From an uncultured Bifidobacterium sp. (GTDB lineage Bacteria > Actinomycetota > Actinomycetes > Actinomycetales > Bifidobacteriaceae), in contig NZ_CALYOY010000003.1 of assembly GCF_945269915.1 (NCBI RefSeq), positions 1-64,000 of the forward strand: a stretch of DNA of 64,000 nucleotides, given 5' to 3'. Made by a program: the position numbers and the translations under genes. The notes below the pieces were generated by a model. It worked only from the letters and a program-made list of their open reading frames with translations, ran no database searches and was not told where the DNA came from. The first letter of the stretch is position 1. Each line of letters starts with the position of its first letter. Shown here piece by piece: positions 27,390-36,298 of this stretch.

Positions 27390-28796
27390 TCAGCCCTTGT
27401 CTTCGTCCTCGGTCTCCTCAGCGGAACCCGAGAGCTCGTCAGCCACGGCAGCCGCTGCCGAGGCGGCCTGGACGCTCTCGTCCTGGTCCTCCATGGACTC
27501 ACCCTGCTCCTCGTCGGACCCCAGGAACCGACTCAGATCGACCTCGTTCCCCTCGGGATCCTTGAAGGTCACGGCCCGCATACCGGCCAGCATTCCCTTG
27601 GAACGACCGACCTCCTGGACGGCCGAACCCAGCTGGCCGTTCTGGACGATGGAGTTGATGAAGGCGGAGGGGTCCATCCCGTACTGCTGGGCGATCGATG
27701 CCAGGAAGTTGGTCACATCCACCTGGCTGACGCTGACCTCCATCTTCTCGGCCAGGGCGTCCAGGGTCATCTGGTCGCGCAGTTCCTTATCGACGTTCTT
27801 CTCGGCCTCGGCCTTCTCGTCCTTGGTGGCCTTTTCGGGATCCTTGCCGGTGTTCTTGAGCTGCTCGGTCACCATGTTGGCCTCGATGCCCTTGGGGACG
27901 GGGATATCCAACCCCTCCTGGAGCTTGGCGATGAAGGCGTCACGGGCATCGGTGGCCTGACGTCCCTCGGCATCGCTCTCGCACTGCTTGCGCACATCGG
28001 CCTTGAGCTCGTCCAGGGTGTCGAACTCCGAGGCCTCCTTGGCGAATTCGTCATCCAGATCAGGCAGTTCCTCGGCCTTGACCGAGTTGACCTTGACCTT
28101 GATCTGGGCCTTCTCTCCCTGATGGTCACCGGCCTCCAGGGTGCCCTCGAAGGTGGTCTCCTCGTCGGCGGACAGGCCGTCCAGAGCCTCATCCAGTCCG
28201 TCGAGCATGGTGTTGGAGCCCAGCTCGTAGCTGATGCCCTGCTGGGAGTCCACGGACTCACCGTCGATGACGGCATCCAGGTCGATGCTGGCGTAATCGC
28301 CCTTCTTGGCGGGGCGATCGACACTGATCAGGGTGCCGAAGCGCTGACGGAGGTTGTCCAGGCGCTTGTCGACGTCCTCATCGCTGACCTCGGGCCTGCG
28401 GACCTCGACCTCCATTCCATCCAAGTCGGGCAGGTCAAACTTGGGGCGAATCTCCACCTCGGCAGTGAACTTCAGCTTGGTATCGTCCTTGGCGGACTGG
28501 GGTACGTCCTTGACGTCGATCTGAGGCTGGTCCATGGCATGCAGCTTCTTCTCGGCCAGGGCCTTGGAATAGATCTCGGGAACACCCGCATTGATGGCCT
28601 CGCCGGCAACACTGGCGAATCCTACGCGCTGATCGATGATCGCTCCGGGCACATGCCCCTTGCGGAAGCCGGGGATGGTGACCTGCTTGCCGATCTCCTT
28701 GCGGGCCTGGTCCAGGTAAGGGTCCAGCTCGTCCTTGTCGACGGTGATTGTGAGCCTGACCTTGGTGGGCTCGAGGTTCCTGACGCTGATTTTCAC
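27390..28796 (-). CDS. tig: Trigger factor
   Basis: A 468-aa ribosome-bound chaperone with peptidyl-prolyl isomerase activity. The N-terminal ribosome-binding domain with GFRKGHVP is near residue 45. A PPIase domain (about 150-240) and a helical C-terminal domain follow, ending in an acidic tail. Known bifidobacterial-type sequence begins KISVRNLEPTKV, and TTGGAG sits before the GTG at 28796. The ATG at 28808 adds four residues and is less likely. Confidence 0.93.
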   Translation of the reverse strand: MKISVRNLEPTKVRLTITVDKDELDPYLDQARKEIGKQVTIPGFRKGHVPGAIIDQRVGFASVAGEAINAGVPEIYSKALAEKKLHAMDQPQIDVKDVPQSAKDDTKLKFTAEVEIRPKFDLPDLDGMEVEVRRPEVSDEDVDKRLDNLRQRFGTLISVDRPAKKGDYASIDLDAVIDGESVDSQQGISYELGSNTMLDGLDEALDGLSADEETTFEGTLEAGDHQGEKAQIKVKVNSVKAEELPDLDDEFAKEASEFDTLDELKADVRKQCESDAEGRQATDARDAFIAKLQEGLDIPVPKGIEANMVTEQLKNTGKDPEKATKDEKAEAEKNVDKELRDQMTLDALAEKMEVSVSQVDVTNFLASIAQQYGMDPSAFINSIVQNGQLGSAVQEVGRSKGMLAGMRAVTFKDPEGNEVDLSRFLGSDEEQGESMEDQDESVQAASAAAAVADELSGSAEETEDEDKG

Positions 28797-28845
28797 GCTG
28801 CGCTCCAATTCATCAAAACCGTTTGATCTGCCAGTAAGGCAACCG

Positions 28846-30195
28846 TTACATGATAGCTCGACTTAGGGACTCTGACAGGAGGGAAACCTGCCATGGTCGG
28901 GCTCCCTGCTCTGTCAGGAAGTCGGCGACATCCCTTTTGCCGGGTTCGTCGGTCCAGCAGAGGTTACGCAGGTATTTGGGCTTGATGAGGACATCGGCCG
29001 GGGTATTGGTGTCCTGCCCTATACGGGCCACCATCCTGCGGGCCGCCTGAAGTCTGGCCATCCGGTCGGGATGGCGCTGTCGCCAGACCTGCATGGACCT
29101 GGGGGCGTTGTTCTGGTCCGTCTGCACCTTTGGCCCCATGGGGAGGTCCTCATCGGGTAGGTTCAGGGCCTCGATGATGGTCTCCCTCCAGATCCTGGGT
29201 CGAACCTGACGCTGGATGGGGGCATACCGCTCGAACATCTTGTCCTGCTCGCCTCCCGTGTGGATCCTGACCCGTTCATTCAGAGATCGGACGGCTCGGA
29301 ACTGGGCGGCGTTGTGGGGCTTGACCTGCGAGGCCATGATGATGGACTTGTCGGTCAGGAGGAGATTGGGGGCGATGTCGTACTCCCTGCCCAGCTGGTC
29401 CCTCTTGGTCCAGAGTGCCCTGGCCACGGCCAGGCCCCTTCTGTCATTACGCAGGGCACTGATATGGGATAAGTGCCGCCAGGGCTGCTCCTGCTTGGGT
29501 TTACCCTGGATCCGATCGGTCAGGAGCCATTCGAATTCCTGCCTGGCCCAGTCTTCCTTGCCCTGCCGGACAAGTTCCTTCTCCATGCACTCCCGGAGGG
29601 GGTCCAAAAGCTCCACATCAAGGGCGGCATAGTTTCGCCAGTCCCTGGGCAGCGGCCGGTAGGACCAATCGGCCGCTGAATGTTCCTTGGCCAGGGAAAG
29701 CCCCAGGAAGTGCTCGGTCACCGCGGACAGGCCGAAATGCCTGAGATTGAGCAGCCGGGCGGCCAGCTCCGTATCGAAGAGGGACGAGGGCCTCATACCC
29801 AGATCATGGAAACCGGGCAGGTCCTGAGGAGAATCGTGGATGATCCACTGGACACCTTCCACGGCCTGGTTGAAGTCATTCCAGTCGCATCCCGCCCGGT
29901 TCAAGGCCGGCGGGTCCAGAAGGATGATCCGGGAGGAACCACGTTTGAACTGAACCAGATAATCATCATGCCCATAGCGAAATCCGGAGGCACGTTCCGC
30001 ATCGGCACCCAGGGCCCCGTCAGCCAGGGAGAGATCTCGACAGGCCTTGACGAATCCCTGCCGATCATCGACGACCTGGGGAACACCGCCCCGCGGCTCG
30101 GTCAGCAGCTGAGATCGTTTGTCGATTGACTGTCTCGGTTTTGCACGGCACCGGTAGCGGACGGTCACGTCCTCTCGACGGGCATTATCCTCCAT
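28846..30195 (-). CDS. rnd: Ribonuclease D (3'-5' exonuclease with HRDC domain)
   Basis: A 449-aa DEDD exonuclease. Exo I motif DAERASGFRY, exo II in WIIHDSPQDLPGFHD, and exo III YAALDVELLDPL, followed by an HRDC domain (about residues 245-325) and a longer C-terminal region. It trims stable RNA 3' ends. It precedes tig by about 50 bases and is probably cotranscribed with it. Confidence 0.87.
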   Translation of the reverse strand: MEDNARREDVTVRYRCRAKPRQSIDKRSQLLTEPRGGVPQVVDDRQGFVKACRDLSLADGALGADAERASGFRYGHDDYLVQFKRGSSRIILLDPPALNRAGCDWNDFNQAVEGVQWIIHDSPQDLPGFHDLGMRPSSLFDTELAARLLNLRHFGLSAVTEHFLGLSLAKEHSAADWSYRPLPRDWRNYAALDVELLDPLRECMEKELVRQGKEDWARQEFEWLLTDRIQGKPKQEQPWRHLSHISALRNDRRGLAVARALWTKRDQLGREYDIAPNLLLTDKSIIMASQVKPHNAAQFRAVRSLNERVRIHTGGEQDKMFERYAPIQRQVRPRIWRETIIEALNLPDEDLPMGPKVQTDQNNAPRSMQVWRQRHPDRMARLQAARRMVARIGQDTNTPADVLIKPKYLRNLCWTDEPGKRDVADFLTEQGARPWQVSLLSESLSRAIM

Positions 30196-30259
30196 ACCTG
30201 TTCTCTTTCCGGAGGTGCCTCACCTGGGTCCTCGCACGGCAGAAAGCATAGCCCAAGAA

Positions 30260-30295
30260 GAAGACCCCGCCAACTTGATGGTCGTCGGGGTCTTC
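30260..30295. terminator. Terminator after pflA
   Basis: GAAGACCCCG (30260-30269) pairs with CGGGGTCTTC (30286-30295), with a small CCA/TGG inner pairing. On the minus strand it is followed by TTCTTGGG. It separates pflA from rnd. Confidence 0.65.
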
Positions 30296-30305
30296 CGTTC
30301 CATGA

Positions 30306-31187
30306 TCAGTACACCACGAAACCATGGGCTTCGAACTGCTCGGTCACACGCTTCTTCAAGGACGCCGAGGGGCCCTTGGCATCCTCCAAGGGGTAGGGAA
30401 TGCGCAACTCATGCCACTTCGGCCTGCCCAGCTGGTGGAAGGGCAGAACATCGATGTGCTCGATGGCATCCTTGAACTGCTCACAGACCTCGGCCACCTT
30501 TTCCACGTTCTCCTCCGAGTCGGTCAATCCAGGGACCAGAACGAACCGTACCCAGATCTTGCTGCCGCGCTCGGCCAGCCTCTTGCCGAAGGCGATGGTC
30601 GGGGCCAGGGTGCCACCGGTGACTTTCTGGTAGGTCTCCTCGTCACCCGACTTGACATCCAGCAGGCAGAGATCGATGTCGTCGATCATCTCGTCCGTGT
30701 AGTTGCGGTTGAGGAAGCCTGAGGTATCGAGACAGGTGTGGACACCCATCTCCTTGGCTGCACGGAAGACCCTGGACACGAAGGCCCCCTGCATCATGGA
30801 TTCGCCACCGCTGAAGGTGATACCGCCTCCTGTGGCCTTGAAGAGGTCCTGGTAACGGGCCACCTTGTCGATCATGGCCTGGAGATAGACGGGCTGCCCG
30901 TCACGCATCTTCCAGGTATCAGGGTTCTGGCAGTACTGGCACCGGAGTGGGCAACCACTCATGAATACCGTCATCCTGGTGCCCGGTCCATCCACCGAGG
31001 TGTTGATGTCCCAGGAATGCACAAAACCGATATCGCCTGTTCTCAAGGCTGCCATCCGGTCGTGCCGGTCCAACCCTATAGGTGACTCAAACCCTGATAA
31101 TCCCCCCATCAGGGTCTGGCTCTGGTATGCCTTGGACTCCTTGAGCATATGCGGCTGGGTGGTGTGGAAGGTCATGGCCTCCGTCAT
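30306..31187 (-). CDS. pflA: Pyruvate formate-lyase activating enzyme
   Basis: A 293-aa radical SAM enzyme that puts the glycyl radical on PflB. The [4Fe-4S] cluster motif CPLRCQYCQNPD (CxxxCxxC) and the GGGITFSGGE motif are present. About 45 residues precede the core fold. AGGAGG lies before the ATG. It sits directly downstream of pflB, separated by a terminator hairpin, so its expression may depend on read-through. Confidence 0.93.
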   Translation of the reverse strand: MTEAMTFHTTQPHMLKESKAYQSQTLMGGLSGFESPIGLDRHDRMAALRTGDIGFVHSWDINTSVDGPGTRMTVFMSGCPLRCQYCQNPDTWKMRDGQPVYLQAMIDKVARYQDLFKATGGGITFSGGESMMQGAFVSRVFRAAKEMGVHTCLDTSGFLNRNYTDEMIDDIDLCLLDVKSGDEETYQKVTGGTLAPTIAFGKRLAERGSKIWVRFVLVPGLTDSEENVEKVAEVCEQFKDAIEHIDVLPFHQLGRPKWHELRIPYPLEDAKGPSASLKKRVTEQFEAHGFVVY

Positions 31188-31210
31188 TGGAACCTCCTGA
31201 CTACGAAAAT

Positions 31211-31244
31211 GAAGGGAGGCGGGGTATCTGCCCCGCCCCCCTTC
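31211..31244 (-). terminator. Terminator or attenuator between pflB and pflA
   Basis: A 14-position G/C-rich stem with one mismatch (31211-31224 with 31231-31244) and a 6-base loop is followed on the minus strand by ATTTTCGTAG. It lies after the pflB stop and just before the pflA ribosome binding site, so it probably lowers pflA relative to pflB. Confidence 0.7.
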
Positions 31245-31283
31245 GGCTCACCGTCTTTCAACGGGTCGGACCACTGAAATCAA

Positions 31284-33659
31284 TCAGTCGGTCACGGCAC
31301 CCTGATGGAAGGTACGAGAGATGACGTCAAGCTGCTGCTCACGTGTCAGCTTGACGAAGTTGACCGCATAACCCGAGACGCGCACGGTCAGATGCGGGTA
31401 CTTCTCGGGGTGCTCGACTGCATCCTCAAGCTGCTCCTTGCGCAGGACGTTGATGTTGGCGTGGTAGAGCCCGTGTCCGTTGCCGGCATCCAGGATGCCC
31501 ACCAGATTGTTGATCCGCTCGTCCTCATCACGACCCAGACCGTCAGGAGTGATCGTGTTGGTCAGCGAGATGCCATCGAGCGCATCGTCATAGTCGATCT
31601 TGCCGACGGAGAACATGGAGGGCAGCATGCCGTGGGAATCCATGCCGTTCTCGGGGTTGGCACCAGGTGCATACGGGGTACCCTTCTTGTGGCCCGAGGG
31701 GAAGGAGCCGGTGTTCTTGCCATATTCCACGTTGGAGGTGATAGTCAGAATGGACTGGGTCGGCACGGCGCCACGGTAGACGGGCAGGCGCTTGACCTGA
31801 CCCATGACTGTGGAGACGGCCCACTTGGCCAGATCATCGGCGCGGTCATCGTCATTACCGTAGATCGGGAACTCGCCGACCGTCTTGTAGTTGACGATCA
31901 GGTCGTCGTCGGCACCCTCGACATACTCCGGGGTGCCCTTGGCATCCTTGTTGTAGATCGGGTAGACCTTGGCGTACTTGATGGCGGACAGTGAGTCGGC
32001 GGCAATCGACAGGCCGGACATACCGCAACCGAGGGTACGGTAGACCTCCTTGTCGTGCAGGGCCATCTCGATGGACTCATATGCATACTTATCATGCATG
32101 TAGTGGATGATGTTCAGAGCCTCGACATAGGTCTCGCTCAGCCACTCCAGAGCCTTCTCGTAGTTGTCCTTGACCTCCTGGAAGTCCAGGGAGCCGTCCT
32201 CCTTGGGGGTTACGGGCTTGACGATGCCCTCATCGATGACCTGCATACCGGTCATCTCGTCACGCCCGCCGTTCATGGCGTAGAGCAGTGCCTTGGCGGA
32301 GTTCACACGGGCACCGAAGAACTGCATCTGCTTGCCGACCCTCATCGGGGAGACGCAGCAGGCGATGGCTGCATCGTCGCCCCAGTGGGCGCGGATGTCC
32401 TTGTCGGACTCGTACTGGATGGCCGAGGTGTCGATGGAGATACGGGCGCAGAAGCGCTTGTAGCCCTCAGGCAGCTTCGGATCCCAGAAGATCGTGATGT
32501 TGGGCTCAGGACCGGGCCCAAGATGCTCCAGGGTCAGGGTGGCCAGCAGGCGGAAGGAGGTCTTGGTGACCAGCGGACGGCCGTCGTCGCCGAAGCCTGC
32601 ATCCGACCAGGTTGCCCAATAGGGATCACCGGAGAAGATATTGTCGTAGTCCTTGGTACGCAGGAAGCGGACGATACGCAGCTTCATGACGATGTTGTCG
32701 ATGATCTCCTGGGCGTCGGTCTCGTCGATCAGACCCTTCTGGAAGTCCCGCTCGAAGTAGATGTCGAAGAAGGCCGAAAGACGACCGATGGACATGGCCG
32801 CGCCATCCTGGCTCTTGACGGATGCCAAGTATGCCATGTAGGTCCACTGGACGGCTTCCTTGGCGTTCTGAGCTGGACGGCTCAAATCCAGGCCATACTC
32901 CTGACCCAGCTTCAGCAGCTGCTTCAGGGCCTTGATCTGCTCGGCGTGTTCCTCGCGGAAGCGAATCCAGTGCTCGATCTCTTCCTCGGTGAAGTCATTG
33001 CGGTATGGAATCGAATCCTTGTCGGCCTGCTTGCGGGCAATCAGCTCGTTGATGCCGTACAGGGCCACGCGACGGTAATCGCCGATGATGCGGCCACGGC
33101 CGTAGGAATCAGGGAGACCGGTGAGGATCTTGTTGTGGCGGGCCAGCTTAATCCGCTTGGTGTAGACGTCGAAGACACCATCATTGTGGGTCTTGCGATA
33201 CCTGGTGAAGATCTTCTTGATCTCCGGATCGGGCTCCTTGCCGGCCTCCTTGATGGCCTGTTCGACCATGCGCCAACCACCGTTGGGCATCATGGCGCGC
33301 TTGCAGGGAACGTCGGTCTGCAGGCCGACGATGACATTATCCTGTGTTTCATCAGCCGACTTGCCGTCAATGTATCCGGCGGGAAAAGCGTCGATACCGG
33401 CGGGTGTGTGAGTGTCTACATCGTAAACGCGCTGCTTGCGCTCGACGGCAAGGAAATTGTCGTCGAGATATTTCCACAGGAACTTGGTCTTCTCGGTGGC
33501 AGGCGCCAGGAAGGATTCATCACCCAGATAGGGGGTGTAGTTCTTTTGAATAAAGTCACGGACGTCGATGTTCTTCTTCCAGTCTTCACCCTTGAAGCTG
33601 TCCCAAGCCTTGGCTTGCAGCTCATCGGGTGAGACTGACATGGTCTCAACTGCTGTCAT
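31284..33659 (-). CDS. pflB: Formate acetyltransferase (pyruvate formate-lyase)
   Basis: A 791-aa glycyl radical enzyme turning pyruvate and CoA into acetyl-CoA and formate, the branch that lets bifidobacteria make extra ATP and formate after the bifid shunt. The catalytic cysteine pair is in [12 protein letters not shown]. The radical glycine is in [17 protein letters not shown] near the C-terminus. AAGGAG lies six bases before the ATG at 33659; an ATG two codons upstream is less well placed. Confidence 0.95.
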   Translation of the reverse strand: MTAVETMSVSPDELQAKAWDSFKGEDWKKNIDVRDFIQKNYTPYLGDESFLAPATEKTKFLWKYLDDNFLAVERKQRVYDVDTHTPAGIDAFPAGYIDGKSADETQDNVIVGLQTDVPCKRAMMPNGGWRMVEQAIKEAGKEPDPEIKKIFTRYRKTHNDGVFDVYTKRIKLARHNKILTGLPDSYGRGRIIGDYRRVALYGINELIARKQADKDSIPYRNDFTEEEIEHWIRFREEHAEQIKALKQLLKLGQEYGLDLSRPAQNAKEAVQWTYMAYLASVKSQDGAAMSIGRLSAFFDIYFERDFQKGLIDETDAQEIIDNIVMKLRIVRFLRTKDYDNIFSGDPYWATWSDAGFGDDGRPLVTKTSFRLLATLTLEHLGPGPEPNITIFWDPKLPEGYKRFCARISIDTSAIQYESDKDIRAHWGDDAAIACCVSPMRVGKQMQFFGARVNSAKALLYAMNGGRDEMTGMQVIDEGIVKPVTPKEDGSLDFQEVKDNYEKALEWLSETYVEALNIIHYMHDKYAYESIEMALHDKEVYRTLGCGMSGLSIAADSLSAIKYAKVYPIYNKDAKGTPEYVEGADDDLIVNYKTVGEFPIYGNDDDRADDLAKWAVSTVMGQVKRLPVYRGAVPTQSILTITSNVEYGKNTGSFPSGHKKGTPYAPGANPENGMDSHGMLPSMFSVGKIDYDDALDGISLTNTITPDGLGRDEDERINNLVGILDAGNGHGLYHANINVLRKEQLEDAVEHPEKYPHLTVRVSGYAVNFVKLTREQQLDVISRTFHQGAVTD

Positions 33660-33713
33660 ACTCAACTCCTTGTTGATATGTCAATGGCGCTTCCTCACAC
33701 CACTGTTACGTCC

Positions 33714-33719
33714 AGTATA
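33714..33719 (-). promoter_or_regulatory. -10 element of pflB
   Basis: A TATACT hexamer on the minus strand would put the transcript start about 48 bases before the pflB start codon. There is no convincing -35, which would fit an activator-dependent promoter. Confidence 0.5.
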
Positions 33720-33752
33720 GGGTGGGGATTGACGCCGAAAGTCGGCCATGGA

Positions 33753-33768
33753 CGTGAGCTTTGTCACA
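33753..33768 (-). promoter_or_regulatory. CRP/GlxR-like operator upstream of pflB
   Basis: On the minus strand the site reads TGTGACAAAGCTCACG: TGTGA, six bases, TCACG. This matches the CRP/GlxR consensus TGTGA-N6-TCACA at nine of ten positions. Its centre lies about 44 bases upstream of the -10 element. Confidence 0.55.
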
Positions 33769-33924
33769 TTGAGCCAACCGAGTCTTGAAGCTTCCCCTTA
33801 CAAGCGTTGACGAGGGACCTTCGTCGTAAAAGCAAGACGACAACCTGGATTTCAGGTCCAAGCGATTGACTCCATCTGCACTCCGGGCCAAAACGAAGCG
33901 GCCCTGCGGCGGGCATCGCTTTTC

Positions 33925-34170
33925 TCAGTCCTGACCCTGGTCCCGATCTCCGCCGGTTGATGACCCGTTCGGGTCTCCCTCCCATTGTCGGCGCCAACGC
34001 CGGTCCTCTTCCTCCCAGACCTTGTTGCGCTTCTTGGCGATCTTCCACGCATCAAGTGCGTCCTCATAGGAAGGGTAGGGACCCATCCGGTAGTCCGATG
34101 GCGACAGTTTGCCCAATTCGGGCTTACCCGTCACCGTGTTGAGAAACCACTCGCCCTGCTGCTCAGCCAT
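33925..34170 (-). CDS. Small conserved hypothetical protein
   Basis: An 81-aa protein beginning MAEQQGEWFLNTVTGKPELG. GGAGG lies five bases before the ATG at 34170; the longer open frame to 34284 is rejected. The central GPYPSYEDALDAWKIAKKRN segment looks like a small folded unit, and the C-terminal 25 residues are charged and probably disordered. There is no membrane segment. Similar short proteins occur in actinobacteria, but I know of no function. Confidence 0.7.
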   Translation of the reverse strand: MAEQQGEWFLNTVTGKPELGKLSPSDYRMGPYPSYEDALDAWKIAKKRNKVWEEEDRRWRRQWEGDPNGSSTGGDRDQGQD

Positions 34171-34293
34171 GATCGCCTCCTTGCCGATGAACCTGGTGGA
34201 ATCAGATCCCGCCAGGCCCAGATACCACTTCTGGCACCGAATCATCCTCCGAGAATATGAGCGGCCCGGCCCGCCCTGAATCACTGCTTCGCA

Positions 34294-35976
34294 TCACTCC
34301 CTGAAGGCATTGGTGATGGGCAGGCGGCGGTCACGACCGAAAGCCAGCGAGGTGACCTTGGGCCCCAGGGGGTACTGGCGCCGCTTCCATTCTGCCCGGT
34401 CCACCAGACGCATGACCGTGTTGACGGTTTCGGGGTCGAATCCGTCGGCAAGGAGATCCTCACGACCGTGCGCCTTCTCGATATAAGCCTCGAGCACCTG
34501 GTCCAGGAGGGCGTAATCAGGCAGGGAGTCGGAATCCTTCTGCCCCTCGCGCAACTCCGCCGATGGCGGTTTAACAATGGAATTGACCGGAATGGGTTCG
34601 ACCTGACCATGGAGCTTGGCCTCCTGGTTGCGCCACCTGGCCAGTTCCCAGACCCTGGTCTTCAAGAGGTCCTTGATGGGCGCATACCCGCCCACCGCGT
34701 CTCCGTAGATGGTCGAATACCCGCAGGCCAACTCGGACTTGTTCCCGGTGGCCAGGGCCAGGAGGTCCTTGGAATTGGAATAGGCCATGACGATGACCCC
34801 GCGAATACGGGCCTGGATGTTCTCCTCGGCCACCCCCTCCAGATGAAGCTCATCCTGGAAGGCATCGAACTCGGAGCCGATCGCCTTGACCTCATAATGC
34901 AGACCCAGTCGTTGGGCCAGGTCTGCGGCATCGTCACGCGACCCCTCGGAGGAGTATCGGCTGGGCATGGAGATGCCCCATATATTGGAGCCGCCACAGG
35001 CGTCCGCGGCAATAGCCGCCACCAGGGCCGAATCGATTCCCCCGGACAGACCCAGGCAGACCCCTGTGAAATGGTTCTTGACCATGTAGTCCTTGAGTCC
35101 AAGCACGCAGGCCCGGTAGACCTCCTCATCGCCGGGAAGGTCATCGGCCAGAAGCGATCTGACCGGCTGGGCGGATGCCCCCGACTCCCCCGAGGCCGAC
35201 AGGGCCCAGTACCCCAGGTGCTCCACGAACTGGGGGGAATGCTCCAGGATGGCCCCATCGGCATCCACCACGAAACTGCCACCGTCAAAGACCAGATCAT
35301 CCTGGCCGCCCACTTGGTTGACATAGATGACCGGAGCCTTGACCTGACGGGCGCGCTTGGCCGCCAGTTCCCGGCGGACGTGCCCCTTGCCCTCCTCGAA
35401 GGGCGACCCGTTGATGGTGACCAGAAGATCGATGCCCTTGGCGGCCATGTCGCTGATGGGGCCGCCCTCCTGCCAAATGTCCTCACAGATGGCCAGGCCG
35501 ATGCGCCGCCCTTTGATGTCGAGGATGACGCTCTTTTCCCCGGGCGTGAAGATTCGATACTCGTCGAAAACCCCGTAATTGGGCAGGAAGTGCTTGTCGT
35601 ATCCCGCCCAGACCAGACCATCGTGGAGGACGACCATGCGATTGCGCGGTCGGTCATGCTCCCGGTCGGTCCCGACGGTGCCGACCACCACATAGGGGTC
35701 ACCCAGATCCGCATCCTTCAGGTCCCTTGCCAACTGGTCGGCCCTGGCCCATGCGGCCCGGCGGAAGGTGGCCCGGAAGGCCAGATCCTCAATCGGATAC
35801 CCGGTCAGGGTCATCTCGGGGAAGATCACCATGTCGGCTTTCCGGGAGGCGGCTTTGCGGCAATAATCCATGACCTTCGCGGCGTTGCCGTCCAGGTCGC
35901 CAACACAGGTGTCGATCTGCGCCAAGGCCACCAGAAGGGAGCCATCCGATGATTGATCGCGTTCTTCCATACTCAT
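34294..35976 (-). CDS. nadE: Glutamine-dependent NAD+ synthetase
   Basis: 560 aa with two domains. The N-terminal nitrilase-like glutaminase has its triad in IFPEMTLTGYP (Glu), YDKHFLPNYGVFDE (Lys) and LAICEDIWQEGG (Cys). The C-terminal ATP-pyrophosphatase domain carries LSGGIDSALVAAIA. It makes NAD+ from deamido-NAD+ using glutamine as ammonia donor. It stands alone on the minus strand. Confidence 0.94.
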   Translation of the reverse strand: MSMEERDQSSDGSLLVALAQIDTCVGDLDGNAAKVMDYCRKAASRKADMVIFPEMTLTGYPIEDLAFRATFRRAAWARADQLARDLKDADLGDPYVVVGTVGTDREHDRPRNRMVVLHDGLVWAGYDKHFLPNYGVFDEYRIFTPGEKSVILDIKGRRIGLAICEDIWQEGGPISDMAAKGIDLLVTINGSPFEEGKGHVRRELAAKRARQVKAPVIYVNQVGGQDDLVFDGGSFVVDADGAILEHSPQFVEHLGYWALSASGESGASAQPVRSLLADDLPGDEEVYRACVLGLKDYMVKNHFTGVCLGLSGGIDSALVAAIAADACGGSNIWGISMPSRYSSEGSRDDAADLAQRLGLHYEVKAIGSEFDAFQDELHLEGVAEENIQARIRGVIVMAYSNSKDLLALATGNKSELACGYSTIYGDAVGGYAPIKDLLKTRVWELARWRNQEAKLHGQVEPIPVNSIVKPPSAELREGQKDSDSLPDYALLDQVLEAYIEKAHGREDLLADGFDPETVNTVMRLVDRAEWKRRQYPLGPKVTSLAFGRDRRLPITNAFRE

Positions 35977-36298
35977 ACTGGCGATTCTAAACCGAAGAGG
36001 TGCCGGGAAGGGGCAACCGCGCCGAATTCCTTTCCCGCTCCAGTGCCGAACCGTCCGGCTCGGCGTGAGAACCGGGAACCAATCTTGGGATCACGCCTCA
36101 CCTATCCAGGCGGATCTGCTCCAGCAGGCTCAGGACCGGTGCTGACGACGCCGGACGATCAGGCCGACGCTGGTGAACGGTCACGCAAGGTGACATCGGC
36201 GACAATCACGTCAGCGACTCGGACCGGTCACGCCGACGACTCCGGAACGATCCCGGAACGCGACGTGACCACTCGGGGCCGGTCCTGCATGCGGTATA
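35977..36298. other. Intergenic stretch, no gene seen
   Basis: 322 bases between the nadE start and the end of the efflux pump gene. It contains several GGTCACG/CGTGACC-like words but no clean hairpin terminator, promoter or coding frame that I can support. Confidence 0.4.

Noticed and set aside
32055..33632. 525-aa plus-strand open frame opposite pflB
   Set aside because: Antisense shadow of pflB; the minus strand encodes a complete glycyl radical enzyme.
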